DNA of 64,000 nucleotides. Origin: an uncultured Xylophilus sp. Its GTDB lineage: Bacteria > Pseudomonadota > Gammaproteobacteria > Burkholderiales > Burkholderiaceae_C. The notes below the pieces were generated by a model. It saw only the letters and a list, made by a program, of their open reading frames with translations, was not told where the DNA came from and did no database searches. The translations under genes and the position numbers were made by a program. Below are positions 8,485 through 17,587 of this stretch, piece after piece. Location: the NCBI GenBank assembly GCA_913776965.1, contig CAJYQL010000064.1:1-64000 (forward strand). Reading direction: 5' to 3'. How positions within the stretch are numbered: the stretch's first letter is position 1; every line of letters begins with the position of its first letter.

Positions 8485-10880
8485 TGGAACCGATGATCCA
8501 CCGCCGCGGCCCACGGGCGCGACTGCACATGGCCCGCAAGGCGTTGCCGTCCGCCGTGGCGTTCGCGGTGCTGCTGCTGGGCACTGCGGGCGGCGACCCG
8601 GCGCAGGCCGCCTCGCGTGCCGAGCGCGAGCGTGCGCGGGAGGCGCGTGCCAAGGAGCGTGCTGCCGTCCCAGCGGCCGCTGCCGCGACGGCGGGCGCCG
8701 TCTCGGTTCAGCCGACCCCGATTACGGCCGCGCCGCCGCCGGCCGGTTCCCGCACCTACACCGTGTCGTTCAAGCAACTCGGTGCCAATTTCCCCCTGCA
8801 GCTGCGCGGCGTCCAGGGCTCGGGTGGCGTGCCGTTCAGCGTGCGGGCCGACGAGGTCGTCGTGGGTGCGCGGCTGAAACTGCATTACGCCCATTCGCCG
8901 GCCCTGCTGCCGGATCTGTCGCACATCAACGTGCGGGTGAACCAGGAAGTGGCGGCGACGATCGCGGTGCCGAAGGAACGCGCCGGGACTGATCTGACGG
9001 CCGACATCGAGATCCCGACGCGCCTGATCACGGATTTCAACCGCATCGACCTGGAGTTGATCGGCCACTACACGCTCGAGTGCGAGGACCCGGCCCATAC
9101 CAGCCTCTGGACCAATATCAGCAACCAGAGCGCCCTGGAGCTCACGGTGACGCCGCTGGCGCTGCCGGACGACCTCGCGCTCCTGCCCGGGCCGCTCTTC
9201 GACCGCCGCGACGTGCGGCCGCTGCGCCTGCCGTTCGTGTTTCCCGCCGCGCCCGATCCGGCGACGCTGGAAGCCGCCGGAACGGTGGCGTCGTGGTTCG
9301 GCAGCCTCGCCGGCTACCGCGGCGCGAAGTTCCCGACCGCCGGCAGCGCCCTGCCGGAGAAGGGATCGGCCGTGGTGTTCGTCGTCGGATCGGGCGGCGT
9401 GCCCGGCGTCGAGCTGCCTGCGCCGGCCGGCCCGACCCTCGCGATGGTCACCCATCCGGCCGACCCGATGTCCAAGCTGCTGGTGGTCATGGGCCGGGAC
9501 GCCGCCGAACTCCGCACTGCGGCGCGGGCGCTCGTGATCGGCGGGCCGGCCCTGTCGGGGCGGGTCGCCACCATCGGCGCGCTCAAGGAGCTCGAGCCGC
9601 GCAAGCCCTACGACGCGCCGGCCTGGCTGCGCGGCGACCGGCCGGTCAAGTTCGGCGAGCTCGCGGATCAGCGCACCCTCAACGTGTCGGGCTACACGCC
9701 CGACCTGGTGCGGATCAACTTCCGCGTGCCGCCCGACCTCTTCGGCTGGCGCGAGAAGGGCATTCCGGTCGACCTGCGCTACCGCTATACCCCGCGGCCC
9801 ACTCCCGACAAGTCGACCCTGAACGTCAACGTCAACGAGCAGTTCCTGCGCGCCTATCCGCTCAAATCCGCCAAGCACACGTCGCCGGGCATCGTCGATG
9901 CCCTGCTGCCTGCGGCCGAAGACGGCACCGTGATGGCGCGCGAAAAGCTGCGGGTGCCGATGTTCATGCTGCCGTCGCAGTCGCAACTGCAGTTCTACTA
10001 CTACTACGACTACGTCAAGCAGGGCTTCTGCAAGGACGTGCTGCTCGACAACGTCAAGGGCGCGATCGACGCCGATTCGACGATCGACATCTCGGGCTTC
10101 CCGCACTTCCTCGCGATGCCCGACCTGGCGGCCTTCGGCAACAGCGGCTTCCCCTTCACCCGCATGGCCGACCTGTCGGAATCCGCGGTGGTGCTGGCGG
10201 ACAACTCGACCGTCGCCGACTGGTCGGCGTACCTCGACCTGATGGGTCTGATGGGCCGCTCCACCGGCTATCCAGCGACCCGCGTGACGGTGCTGCCGGC
10301 ATCGCAGGTGGACAAGGCCTCGTCGAAGGACCTGCTGGTCATCGGTACCGGCGGCAACCAGCCGCTTGTGCAGAAGTGGCAGGGTTCGCTGCCGGCCGGC
10401 GTCACACCGGAATCGCGCCGTTTCGCGCTGTCGGACCTGGCGGGGCGGGTGCTGGACTGGTGGGACTGGAACCACCGCGAGCGGCCGGTGGAGCGCCGCG
10501 ACGAGATGGTCTTCAGCGGCGGCAGCCCACAGGCGGTGATCACCGGCTTCGAGTCGCCACTGTCGGGCGGGCGCAGCGTGGTGCTGGTTTCGGCCGACCG
10601 TGCCGAGGCGCTCGACGGCGCGGTCAATGCGCTGCTCGACCAGGATCTGGTGAAGCACGTGCAGGGCAGTGCGGTGACGATCCGCGGGCAGCAGGTCACC
10701 AGCCTGGTGGCCGAGCAGACCTACCATGTCGGCCGGTTGAACCCGATCACCTGGCTGCAATGGTTCCTGTCGCGCAACCCGCTCGTGCTGGTGCTGGTCG
10801 GACTCGCCAGCGCCGGACTGCTGGCGGTCGTGATGTACCTGCTTCTGCGCGCCCGGGCTCGCAATCGGCTCCAGGGGTAA
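8481..10880 (+). CDS. bcsB: Cellulose synthase periplasmic subunit BcsB
   Basis: 799 residues from ATG 8481, inside the ATGA overlap with bcsA. A signal sequence ends near AQA-A (about residue 44), followed by an Ala-rich linker. The periplasmic carbohydrate-binding and flavodoxin-like domains fill the middle, and one C-terminal membrane helix (NPLVLVLVGLASAGLLAVV) anchors the protein. BcsB is essential for BcsA activity and receives the emerging glucan. The conserved ECEDP segment (residues about 197-201) and QFYYYYDYVKQGFCKD are typical of the family. The gene is separate from bcsA, not fused as in some Komagataeibacter. Confidence 0.95.
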   Translation: MMEPMIHRRGPRARLHMARKALPSAVAFAVLLLGTAGGDPAQAASRAERERAREARAKERAAVPAAAAATAGAVSVQPTPITAAPPPAGSRTYTVSFKQLGANFPLQLRGVQGSGGVPFSVRADEVVVGARLKLHYAHSPALLPDLSHINVRVNQEVAATIAVPKERAGTDLTADIEIPTRLITDFNRIDLELIGHYTLECEDPAHTSLWTNISNQSALELTVTPLALPDDLALLPGPLFDRRDVRPLRLPFVFPAAPDPATLEAAGTVASWFGSLAGYRGAKFPTAGSALPEKGSAVVFVVGSGGVPGVELPAPAGPTLAMVTHPADPMSKLLVVMGRDAAELRTAARALVIGGPALSGRVATIGALKELEPRKPYDAPAWLRGDRPVKFGELADQRTLNVSGYTPDLVRINFRVPPDLFGWREKGIPVDLRYRYTPRPTPDKSTLNVNVNEQFLRAYPLKSAKHTSPGIVDALLPAAEDGTVMAREKLRVPMFMLPSQSQLQFYYYYDYVKQGFCKDVLLDNVKGAIDADSTIDISGFPHFLAMPDLAAFGNSGFPFTRMADLSESAVVLADNSTVADWSAYLDLMGLMGRSTGYPATRVTVLPASQVDKASSKDLLVIGTGGNQPLVQKWQGSLPAGVTPESRRFALSDLAGRVLDWWDWNHRERPVERRDEMVFSGGSPQAVITGFESPLSGGRSVVLVSADRAEALDGAVNALLDQDLVKHVQGSAVTIRGQQVTSLVAEQTYHVGRLNPITWLQWFLSRNPLVLVLVGLASAGLLAVVMYLLLRARARNRLQG

Positions 10881-10884
10881 CGCC

Positions 10885-12963
10885 ATGCCTTCGGCGAAAG
10901 TGACTGCCGGGTCGGGCCGCACGGTCCCGCTCGTCCTGCTGACCGCGACCTTGCTGGGCGCGCCGAACACCGGTGCGTCCCAGGGCCAGCGGGCAGCGCC
11001 CAAGCGCGGCGAGACGCCCACCCAGGCCACCGCGCTGCCGGATACCGTGCCGGCGGCCTGGGAAGAGACGCGCCGCTACCTCGAGCAGCGCGTGCTCGAA
11101 GCGCCCGACGATGTCCAGGCGCGTCTGGCCCTGGCCCAGCAGCAGATCACCCGCGCCTCCACGCTGCGCAGCGGCATCGTGCAGCTGTCGCAGCTCGCGG
11201 CCCATCGCGAGGTCGGTGCCGCGGCGCTGGAGAGCTGGCGCGACGCCCTGTTCTGGACGACCGGCCAGCCGTCGGACCTGCCCCTGTTCCGCGCCTACCT
11301 GCGGTTGCGACCGAAGGACGCCGCGGTCCAGGCCCGGCTCCAGGAGATCCAGCGCCGGGGAGGCGTGCAGGTCGCCGCGGCGCCTGCCGCCGCACCCGTC
11401 CCGGCTGCGCCCGCGGCATTCGCCACGGCGTCTCCGATGATCGCGCCCGCGCCGCTCCCCGCAGCCACAGCCATCGCTACCGGGCCGGCTGTCCGCCCGC
11501 AGGACCTGCCGCCTGCATGGACCGTACCGGCTGCCACCGAGAGCCGCGGATGGGGTGTCGCTGTGCCGATGTCGACGAGCCGCGGTGCGGTCCTGCCGCC
11601 AGCATCCGCTCCTGCGCCTACTCCTGCACTCGCATCGATGGCCGACGCCGTCGTGCCGGCCGGCGCGGGCGCGACATCGACGCTGTCCCTGCCACCGGTG
11701 GCAGGCAGCTCTCCCCTCCCTGCGCCGCGACCCGTTCCGTCGTCCGCGTATCCGGCCTACACCGTCGTGGCCGCGGCGCCGGATCCCGCGACCCTCGACA
11801 AGGTGCAGAACCTGCAGCGCGAAATCGCCGAGCTGGAGCAGGACCGGATCACCTTCCTGTCGGCCGGGCCGCTGGTACGCACCCGCCAGGGCGAACGGGG
11901 GCTGAGCAAGTTCACCGATACCGAGATCCCGCTGCAACTGCGCTTCGACCTGGGCGCGGGCAAGGCGACGATCTTCGTCACGCCCGTCTCCCTGGTCACC
12001 GGCAGTCCCGGCACCGATCTGCCGACGATCAACCGCTTCGGTGGCGGCCCGCCCCTCGCCACGGCGCTGCCGGGCGTGTCGGCCGGCTCGCAGGACACGG
12101 CCGGCGTCGGCTTCGGCATCGGGTACGAGCAGGGCAACTTCGCGGCCGACATCGGCACCACGCCGGTCGGCTTCCGGTATACCGATGTCAACGGCGGCGT
12201 GCGTTACCGGCTGCCGGTCGGCGAGGATTTCTCGTTCAACCTCAACCTCTCGCGCCGCGCAGTCAACGACAGCGTGCTGTCCTTCGCCGGGCTGCGCGAC
12301 GCGCGGACCGGCGTGACCTGGGGCGGCGTGTCGGCCACGGGCGGCCGGCTGGACGCCAACTACGACAACGGCCGGTTCGGGATCTATGGCTACGGGGCAC
12401 TGCACCGGTTGACGGGGCACCAGGTCCAGTCCAACACCCGTGCCGAGCTGGGTGCCGGGATGTACTGGCGCCTGTTCCGCACGCCGGATGCGAACCTGAC
12501 CGTCGGCCTGGCGGCCAGCGGCCTCGCCTTCGACAAGAACCTGAGCTACTTCACCTACGGCCACGGTGGCTATTTCAGCCCGCAGCAGTACGTCACGCTG
12601 GCGCTGCCGCTCGAATGGCAACAGCGCAGCGGCCGGCTGTCTTACCAGATCAAAGGCTCGATCGGCGCGCAGAACGTGCGGACCGACGGCGCACCGCTGT
12701 TCCCGCTCGACGGCAACCTGCAGGCAGCGGCGGGCAATCCGTACTACACCGGCTCCAGCCGTACCGGTCCGGGCTACAACCTGGGCGCAGCGCTCGAGTA
12801 CCAGCTCGATCCGCAGTGGTTCCTCGGCGGCCGCGTCGCGCTCGACAATGCCCGCGACTACCGGCAGTTCATCGGCGGGATGTACCTGCGCCACGCTTTC
12901 GGCCCCTACCGCGGGCCGCAGGCGCTGCCGGTGACATCGCTGCGCTCGCCGTATGGGTACTGA
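10885..12963 (+). CDS. bcsC: BcsC C-terminal outer-membrane barrel protein with short N-terminal domain (split BcsC)
   Basis: 692 residues, about half the length of a one-piece BcsC (1,150-1,300). It has a signal peptide (residues 1 to about 31), a short helical domain (about 50-155) with ALESWRDALFW and LPLFRAYLRLRPKDA, and a Pro/Ala-rich linker. From about residue 325 to the end is the BCSC_C domain, with TPVSLVTGSPGTDLP and a C-terminal strand series ending YLRHAFGPYRGPQALPV. The barrel is the outer-membrane export pore for cellulose. The long TPR array is missing and is encoded by the gene starting at 14229. The gene follows bcsB by 4 nt. Confidence 0.85.
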   Translation: MPSAKVTAGSGRTVPLVLLTATLLGAPNTGASQGQRAAPKRGETPTQATALPDTVPAAWEETRRYLEQRVLEAPDDVQARLALAQQQITRASTLRSGIVQLSQLAAHREVGAAALESWRDALFWTTGQPSDLPLFRAYLRLRPKDAAVQARLQEIQRRGGVQVAAAPAAAPVPAAPAAFATASPMIAPAPLPAATAIATGPAVRPQDLPPAWTVPAATESRGWGVAVPMSTSRGAVLPPASAPAPTPALASMADAVVPAGAGATSTLSLPPVAGSSPLPAPRPVPSSAYPAYTVVAAAPDPATLDKVQNLQREIAELEQDRITFLSAGPLVRTRQGERGLSKFTDTEIPLQLRFDLGAGKATIFVTPVSLVTGSPGTDLPTINRFGGGPPLATALPGVSAGSQDTAGVGFGIGYEQGNFAADIGTTPVGFRYTDVNGGVRYRLPVGEDFSFNLNLSRRAVNDSVLSFAGLRDARTGVTWGGVSATGGRLDANYDNGRFGIYGYGALHRLTGHQVQSNTRAELGAGMYWRLFRTPDANLTVGLAASGLAFDKNLSYFTYGHGGYFSPQQYVTLALPLEWQQRSGRLSYQIKGSIGAQNVRTDGAPLFPLDGNLQAAAGNPYYTGSSRTGPGYNLGAALEYQLDPQWFLGGRVALDNARDYRQFIGGMYLRHAFGPYRGPQALPVTSLRSPYGY

Positions 12964-13008
12964 CGTGGCCTGTCGTGCCCATCGGTCGGCGGATTCAGGC
13001 GGCGTGCG

Positions 13009-14256
13009 ATGACGGCGCCCGGCGACCCGCCTTCCGCCCTGCGCCGGCAGTTGTTCCTGGCACCGCTGCTGTCTGCCGGTGTGGCCGTCCACGCCGCTTC
13101 GCCGGCATCAGCATCGGCAGGCTGCGACTGGCCGCTCTGGCGCAGCTTCGTCCAGTGGCTGCTGCAGCCCGACGGCCGGGTGCTCGACGCCAGCACGCCG
13201 CAGAAGCACAGCTCGTCCGAAAGCCAGTCCTATGCGATGTTCTTCGCGCTGGTGGCCAACGATCGGCCGCGCTTCGACAGCATCTGGCGCTGGACGGTCG
13301 ACAACCTGATGGGCGGCCGCATCGACGGCCGGCTGCCGGCCTGGTTCTGGGGGCTGGCGCCCGACGGCGCCTGGCGGGTGATCGACGACAACTCGGCCTC
13401 CGACGCCGACCTCTGGATCGTCTACGCGCTGCACGAAGCCGCCCGGCTGTGGCGCGCCCCGGAGTACGCGCGGCAGGCCCGCACGCTGCTGGCCGAGGTC
13501 GAGCGACGCGAGGTCGCCGACCTGCCCGGGCTCGGCCCGATGCTGCTGCCGGGCGAACGCGGTTTTGTCCACGCGGACAAGCCACCCGCGACCGGTCGTA
13601 GCTGGCACCTCAATCCCAGTTACCTGCCGGTGCAGCAGCTGCGTTGCTTGGCCACGATCTCCCCGCAGGGACCCTGGGCCGCCATGGTCGACACGACGGT
13701 CGCGCTGCTGCGCCAGGCGACGGCGCCTGCGGGCTTCGTACCCGACTGGACCGCCTGGGCCGTCGACGGCAGCGGCCGTGGCGCCGTCGTGCCGCATCCG
13801 ACCAAGGGCGACACCGGCAGCTACGACGCGATCCGGACCTATCTCTGGGCCGGCATGCTGCCGCGTGGCGAGCCCGTCGCGGCGAAGCTCCTGCCCCTGC
13901 TGCGAGGATTGCCTGCGCAGACGGCCGAGACCGGCGTGCCTGTCGAGAAAGTCGTGGTGTCGACCGGCCAGGTATCGGGCACCGGATCCTTCGGCTTTTC
14001 TGCCGCGCTGCTGCCGTACTTTCAAACGACCGGCCAGTCCGCCGCGCTGGCGGCGCAGCGCCGCCGGGTGGAAGACGGTCTGCGGCAGGCTTTCGCGCCG
14101 GAGACAGCTGCCACGCGGCAGCCCCCCTACTACGATGTGATGCTCAGTCTCTTCGGCCTCGGCTGGCTGGAAGGCCGCTACCGTTTCGCCCGCAACGGCG
14201 CCCTTGAACCCGCCTGGAAAACGACGCCATGCCGCGCCTCCTCCTCCACGCGCTGA
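13009..14256 (+). CDS. bcsZ: Periplasmic endo-1,4-beta-glucanase BcsZ (GH8)
   Basis: 415 residues. A signal-like N-terminus (LFLAPLLSAGVAVHAASPA) is followed by a complete GH8 domain. The catalytic acid sits in SSESQSYAMFF (E71, equivalent to E55 of E. coli BcsZ), the substrate-binding aspartate in SDADLWIVYAL (D132/D134), and the catalytic base in GSYDAIRTYLW (D273, equivalent to D243). BcsZ cleaves cellulose in the periplasm and is needed for proper secretion or texture. The last 28 nt overlap the following TPR gene, so the two are translationally linked. Its position between the two BcsC parts is unusual. Confidence 0.95.
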   Translation: MTAPGDPPSALRRQLFLAPLLSAGVAVHAASPASASAGCDWPLWRSFVQWLLQPDGRVLDASTPQKHSSSESQSYAMFFALVANDRPRFDSIWRWTVDNLMGGRIDGRLPAWFWGLAPDGAWRVIDDNSASDADLWIVYALHEAARLWRAPEYARQARTLLAEVERREVADLPGLGPMLLPGERGFVHADKPPATGRSWHLNPSYLPVQQLRCLATISPQGPWAAMVDTTVALLRQATAPAGFVPDWTAWAVDGSGRGAVVPHPTKGDTGSYDAIRTYLWAGMLPRGEPVAAKLLPLLRGLPAQTAETGVPVEKVVVSTGQVSGTGSFGFSAALLPYFQTTGQSAALAAQRRRVEDGLRQAFAPETAATRQPPYYDVMLSLFGLGWLEGRYRFARNGALEPAWKTTPCRASSSTR

Positions 14257-16877
14257 CGGCCGCGGTGCTCGGCGGCGTGTTTCTTGTCGCCGGTCCGGCG
14301 GCGGCGCAGGCCCAGCCGGCCGGCATCGAGGCGGCCCTGGTCGAACAGGGCCGCTACTGGCAGTCCCGCAATACCGAGCGCGCCACCGAAGCCTGGGAAA
14401 AGCTGTTGCGCGTCCAGCCGGCCCAGGCCGAGGCGCTGGTCAGCCTGGGCCGCCTAGCCCTCACCGACAAGAAGCCCGAGCGCGCCCGCGGCTACCTCGC
14501 CCAACTGCGCAAGGCCCATCCGGGCAGCACCGAAGCCGCACAGCTCGAGCAGGAAATCGCCCTGGCCGCGCCCGCGGCGCAGGCAGACCTCGATGCGGCC
14601 CGGCTGCTGCTGCGCGAACGCAAGATCGACCAGGCCGCGAACCGCTACCGCGACCTGTTCAAGGGCCAGTCGCCGCAGGGGCGGCTCGGAATCGAGTACT
14701 ACTCGGTGCTGGGCTACGTGGAAGGCCGGCGCGCGGAGGCGATCGCCGGTCTGGAGCGGCTGCTGCGCGACTACCCGGGCGATCCGCAGATCCGCCTGGC
14801 GATCGCCAACCTGCGGTTGGCCGAGACCAACAGCCGCCTGCCTGCACTGCAGACCCTGCTCGAACTCTCCAAACGCCAGCAGGACGTGGGCGGCGAGGCC
14901 GGGGAGCAGCTGCGCGATGCGCTTACCTGGCTGGGACGGCCGCCGCCGCCGGCTTACGTGCCGATCTTCCGGGCCTACCTGGCTGCGAACCCGGACGACC
15001 AAGAGATCCGCGACCAGCTCAATGCCAAGGGGGCGCCCCGTGCAGCGGCGCAGGTCGACCCGGTCGGACGCCAGATCGCCGCCGGCTACACCGCCCTCGA
15101 GGCCGGCGACCTGACGCGGGCGGAGACGGCCTTCCAGGCAGCGTTGAAGCTGCGCGCCCGCAGCGGCCCGGCTCTCGGCGGCATCGGACTGGTGCGCCTG
15201 CGGCAGGAGCAGTTCGGCGCCGCGCGCGACTACCTGGCGCGGGCTGCCCAGATCGACGGGTCTTCGCGCTGGCGGTCGTCGCTGAACAGCGCAACCTACT
15301 GGGCGCTGGTGAACGAGGCCGCGGCGGCGCGGGCCGCCGGCCAACTGGAGGACGCCCGCGTCCGCCTGGAGCAGGCTCGGCGGATCGACCCGGACGAGCC
15401 GACCTCGCAGGTCGCCCTCGGCGGGGTGCTGCTCGACGAGCGGCGCACCGCGGCCGCCGAAGCCGAATTTCGTGCGGTCCTGGCGCGCGCCCCAGGCAAC
15501 GTGGACGCGCTGCGCGGCGTGGTCGCGGCCCTGACGGCGGACGGTCGCGCCGCCGAGGCGCTGCGTTTCATCGATGGCCTGCCGCCCGAGCAGGCCGCCC
15601 GCATCGACGTGCGTCAGCTGCGCGCAGAGCGCGCGGCCGCCGACGGCCGAGCCGCCCTGACGGCGGGCGATCTGCCCGGCGCCGAGCAGCGGTTCGAGGA
15701 AGCCGTCGCATTGGCGCCGGACGATGCGTGGATCCGCCTCGACCTGGCCCGGCTGCAGCTGCGCAGGGGTGCGCCCGAGCAAGCCCGGGCCACGCTGGCC
15801 GCGTTGCTGGACGCTTCGCCACCGCCGCCCGCAGCGCTGTACGTCAACGCGCTGCTGCAGGCCGACCAGAAGGACTGGCCTGCGGCCTACACCCTGCTCG
15901 AACGCATTCCGGCCGCCGACCGCACGGCCGACATGGCCGCGCTGCTGCTGCGCGCTGCCGTCGGCGTGGACACGACCGGTGCCCTGGTGGCGGCGCGCGA
16001 AGGACGGCGCGAGGAGGCGGCCGCCCGGCTCGACCGGGCGGTGTCGCGGCTGGACGACGGTAGTCCTGCCGACCTGTACGGTCAGGTCGCGCAAACGGCG
16101 GTGGACATTGGTGACCTGACGCGTGCCCGTGCCCTGCTGCGGAGTGTCATCGCACGGCCCGACGCGGACGCCGGGTTGCGGCTCCAGTACGGCGGGCTGT
16201 TGCTGCGCGGTGGCGAGGATGTCGAACTCGCCGGCCTGCTGCGCGACATTCCGCCAACGGGGCTGACCGAGGGCGACCGCCGCAGCTACGAGGGCCTTCG
16301 CCGCGGACTCGCACTGCGCCAGGTCGAGGCACTGCGCGAGCGCGGCGAGCTGGCGGCCGCCTACGAATGGCTCGCGCCGATGCTCGCCGCCGAGCCGGAC
16401 GATCCGGCGCTGCTCGGCGCGCTCGCCCGTCTCTATACCGCGGCCGGCCAGCCCGACACGGCAGCACGGCTCTATCGCACGGCATTGCAGCGCTCGCCCG
16501 ACGACGTCGGTCTGCTTCTGTCGCTTGGCATCCTCGCCACCGGACAGCGCGACGACGTGCTGGCCGAACAGGCCCTGCGGGCTGCTCAGCGGATCGAGCC
16601 GGGGAATCCCGATGTGCTGGCAGCCCTCGGCCGCCTCGCCCGGATCCAAGGCCGCAAGGGCGAAGCGGTCACGCTGCTCAAGGCTGCACTGTCTGCGACC
16701 GCCGCTCCGGCCGACACGGCGTCGTCGGGTGCTGCATGGCCGGCTGCGCCCGGCGGCATGCCGTCGGTGGCGGTACCCGGAGCCAATCCCTTTGCCGGTT
16801 ACCGGCCTTCGGCGGCCGGGGTGCCGTTGCCGGCGGCGGCTCCGTTCGCACCGCAACGTCCGAGAACGGGCGGATGA
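14229..16877 (+). CDS. BcsC TPR subunit (split BcsC, no barrel)
   Basis: 882 residues. A signal peptide ends near AAAQAQPAG (about residue 30), followed by a near-continuous array of TPR-type helical pairs, with internal segments such as GIGLVRLRQEQFGAARDYL. It corresponds to the periplasmic scaffold of BcsC, which contacts synthase, glucan and peptidoglycan. It ends in the Pro-rich linker that normally precedes the barrel (NPFAGYRPSAAGVP) and then stops; no BCSC_C domain follows. The barrel is carried by the gene at 10885-12963, so the parts lie in reversed genomic order. The block RDALTWLGRPPP ... FRAYLAANPDD resembles one in that barrel protein. The gene overlaps bcsZ by 28 nt. Confidence 0.85.
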   Translation: MPRLLLHALTAAVLGGVFLVAGPAAAQAQPAGIEAALVEQGRYWQSRNTERATEAWEKLLRVQPAQAEALVSLGRLALTDKKPERARGYLAQLRKAHPGSTEAAQLEQEIALAAPAAQADLDAARLLLRERKIDQAANRYRDLFKGQSPQGRLGIEYYSVLGYVEGRRAEAIAGLERLLRDYPGDPQIRLAIANLRLAETNSRLPALQTLLELSKRQQDVGGEAGEQLRDALTWLGRPPPPAYVPIFRAYLAANPDDQEIRDQLNAKGAPRAAAQVDPVGRQIAAGYTALEAGDLTRAETAFQAALKLRARSGPALGGIGLVRLRQEQFGAARDYLARAAQIDGSSRWRSSLNSATYWALVNEAAAARAAGQLEDARVRLEQARRIDPDEPTSQVALGGVLLDERRTAAAEAEFRAVLARAPGNVDALRGVVAALTADGRAAEALRFIDGLPPEQAARIDVRQLRAERAAADGRAALTAGDLPGAEQRFEEAVALAPDDAWIRLDLARLQLRRGAPEQARATLAALLDASPPPPAALYVNALLQADQKDWPAAYTLLERIPAADRTADMAALLLRAAVGVDTTGALVAAREGRREEAAARLDRAVSRLDDGSPADLYGQVAQTAVDIGDLTRARALLRSVIARPDADAGLRLQYGGLLLRGGEDVELAGLLRDIPPTGLTEGDRRSYEGLRRGLALRQVEALRERGELAAAYEWLAPMLAAEPDDPALLGALARLYTAAGQPDTAARLYRTALQRSPDDVGLLLSLGILATGQRDDVLAEQALRAAQRIEPGNPDVLAALGRLARIQGRKGEAVTLLKAALSATAAPADTASSGAAWPAAPGGMPSVAVPGANPFAGYRPSAAGVPLPAAAPFAPQRPRTGG

Positions 16878-16933
16878 CGCCAGAATCCTGAAAAATCGCT
16901 TCATCCGCATTTCCAGCACCGAAAGGAAACCCC

Positions 16934-17587
16934 ATGCTCGCGACCCTCGCCGGACTCAGCATCCTCATGATCGGCGATAGCCATCTCACCAACACCGGCT
17001 ACCTGATCGACACGCTGCACGACCAGTTCACCGCAGCCGGCGCCAATGTCCACACGGTCGGCGTCTGCGGCTCGACGCCGGCGGACTGGACCACCGTCAA
17101 GAAGGGCGACTGCGGCGGCGCCGAGCGCGTCAACAAGGGCGCAATCAGCTTCACCGGCGCCAACGCCGCGACCAAGCCGGCCAAGCAGCTGATCGCTGCC
17201 GAAAAGCCCGACCTGGTGGTCGTGGTGATGGGCGACACCATCGGCAGCTACAAGCAGCCGACCTTTCCCAAGGCCTGGGCCTGGCAGCAGACCAGCGCGC
17301 TGACGAAGGACATCGGCAGCACCGGCGCGGCCTGTGTCTGGGTCGGGCCCGCCTGGGGCACCGAGGGCGGCAAGTTCGGCAAGACCTTCGACCGGGTGAA
17401 GGCCACGTCCGAGTTCCTCGCGTCCAACGTCGCGCCGTGCACGTATGTCGATTCGCTCAAGCTGTCCAAGCCGGGCGCCTGGCGGACGATGGACGGCCAG
17501 CACTTCACCGCCAGCGGCTACAAGGAATGGGCCAAGGGCATCGCCGAAGCGGTCGCCGCCGCGCCCGGCGTCGGGAAAAAGAAATGA
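16934..17587 (+). CDS. wssF: WssF/BcsX-like SGNH hydrolase-fold protein
   Basis: 217 residues, close to the 221 of Pseudomonas WssF. SGNH-fold marks are block I IGDSH (residues 14-18) and a C-terminal DGQHFTASGY with the Asp-x-x-His pair. The start is fixed by AAGGAAA just upstream and by the lack of an earlier in-frame start. In the wss operon of P. fluorescens, wssF precedes the acetylation genes; its exact role in acetyl transfer or deacetylation is unsettled. No clear signal peptide is visible because the first hydrophobic stretch is strand 1 of the fold, so it may be cytoplasmic. The stop overlaps the wssG start. Confidence 0.75.
   Translation: MLATLAGLSILMIGDSHLTNTGYLIDTLHDQFTAAGANVHTVGVCGSTPADWTTVKKGDCGGAERVNKGAISFTGANAATKPAKQLIAAEKPDLVVVVMGDTIGSYKQPTFPKAWAWQQTSALTKDIGSTGAACVWVGPAWGTEGGKFGKTFDRVKATSEFLASNVAPCTYVDSLKLSKPGAWRTMDGQHFTASGYKEWAKGIAEAVAAAPGVGKKK

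Noticed and set aside
14500..16700. Internal repeats in the TPR subunit read as DNA repeats
   Set aside because: They are protein-level TPR helices with divergent DNA, not a nucleotide repeat.
10885..16877. Sequencing or assembly frameshift in a normal bcsC
   Set aside because: The barrel gene precedes the TPR gene with bcsZ between them, both have their own signal peptides, and no frame is broken.
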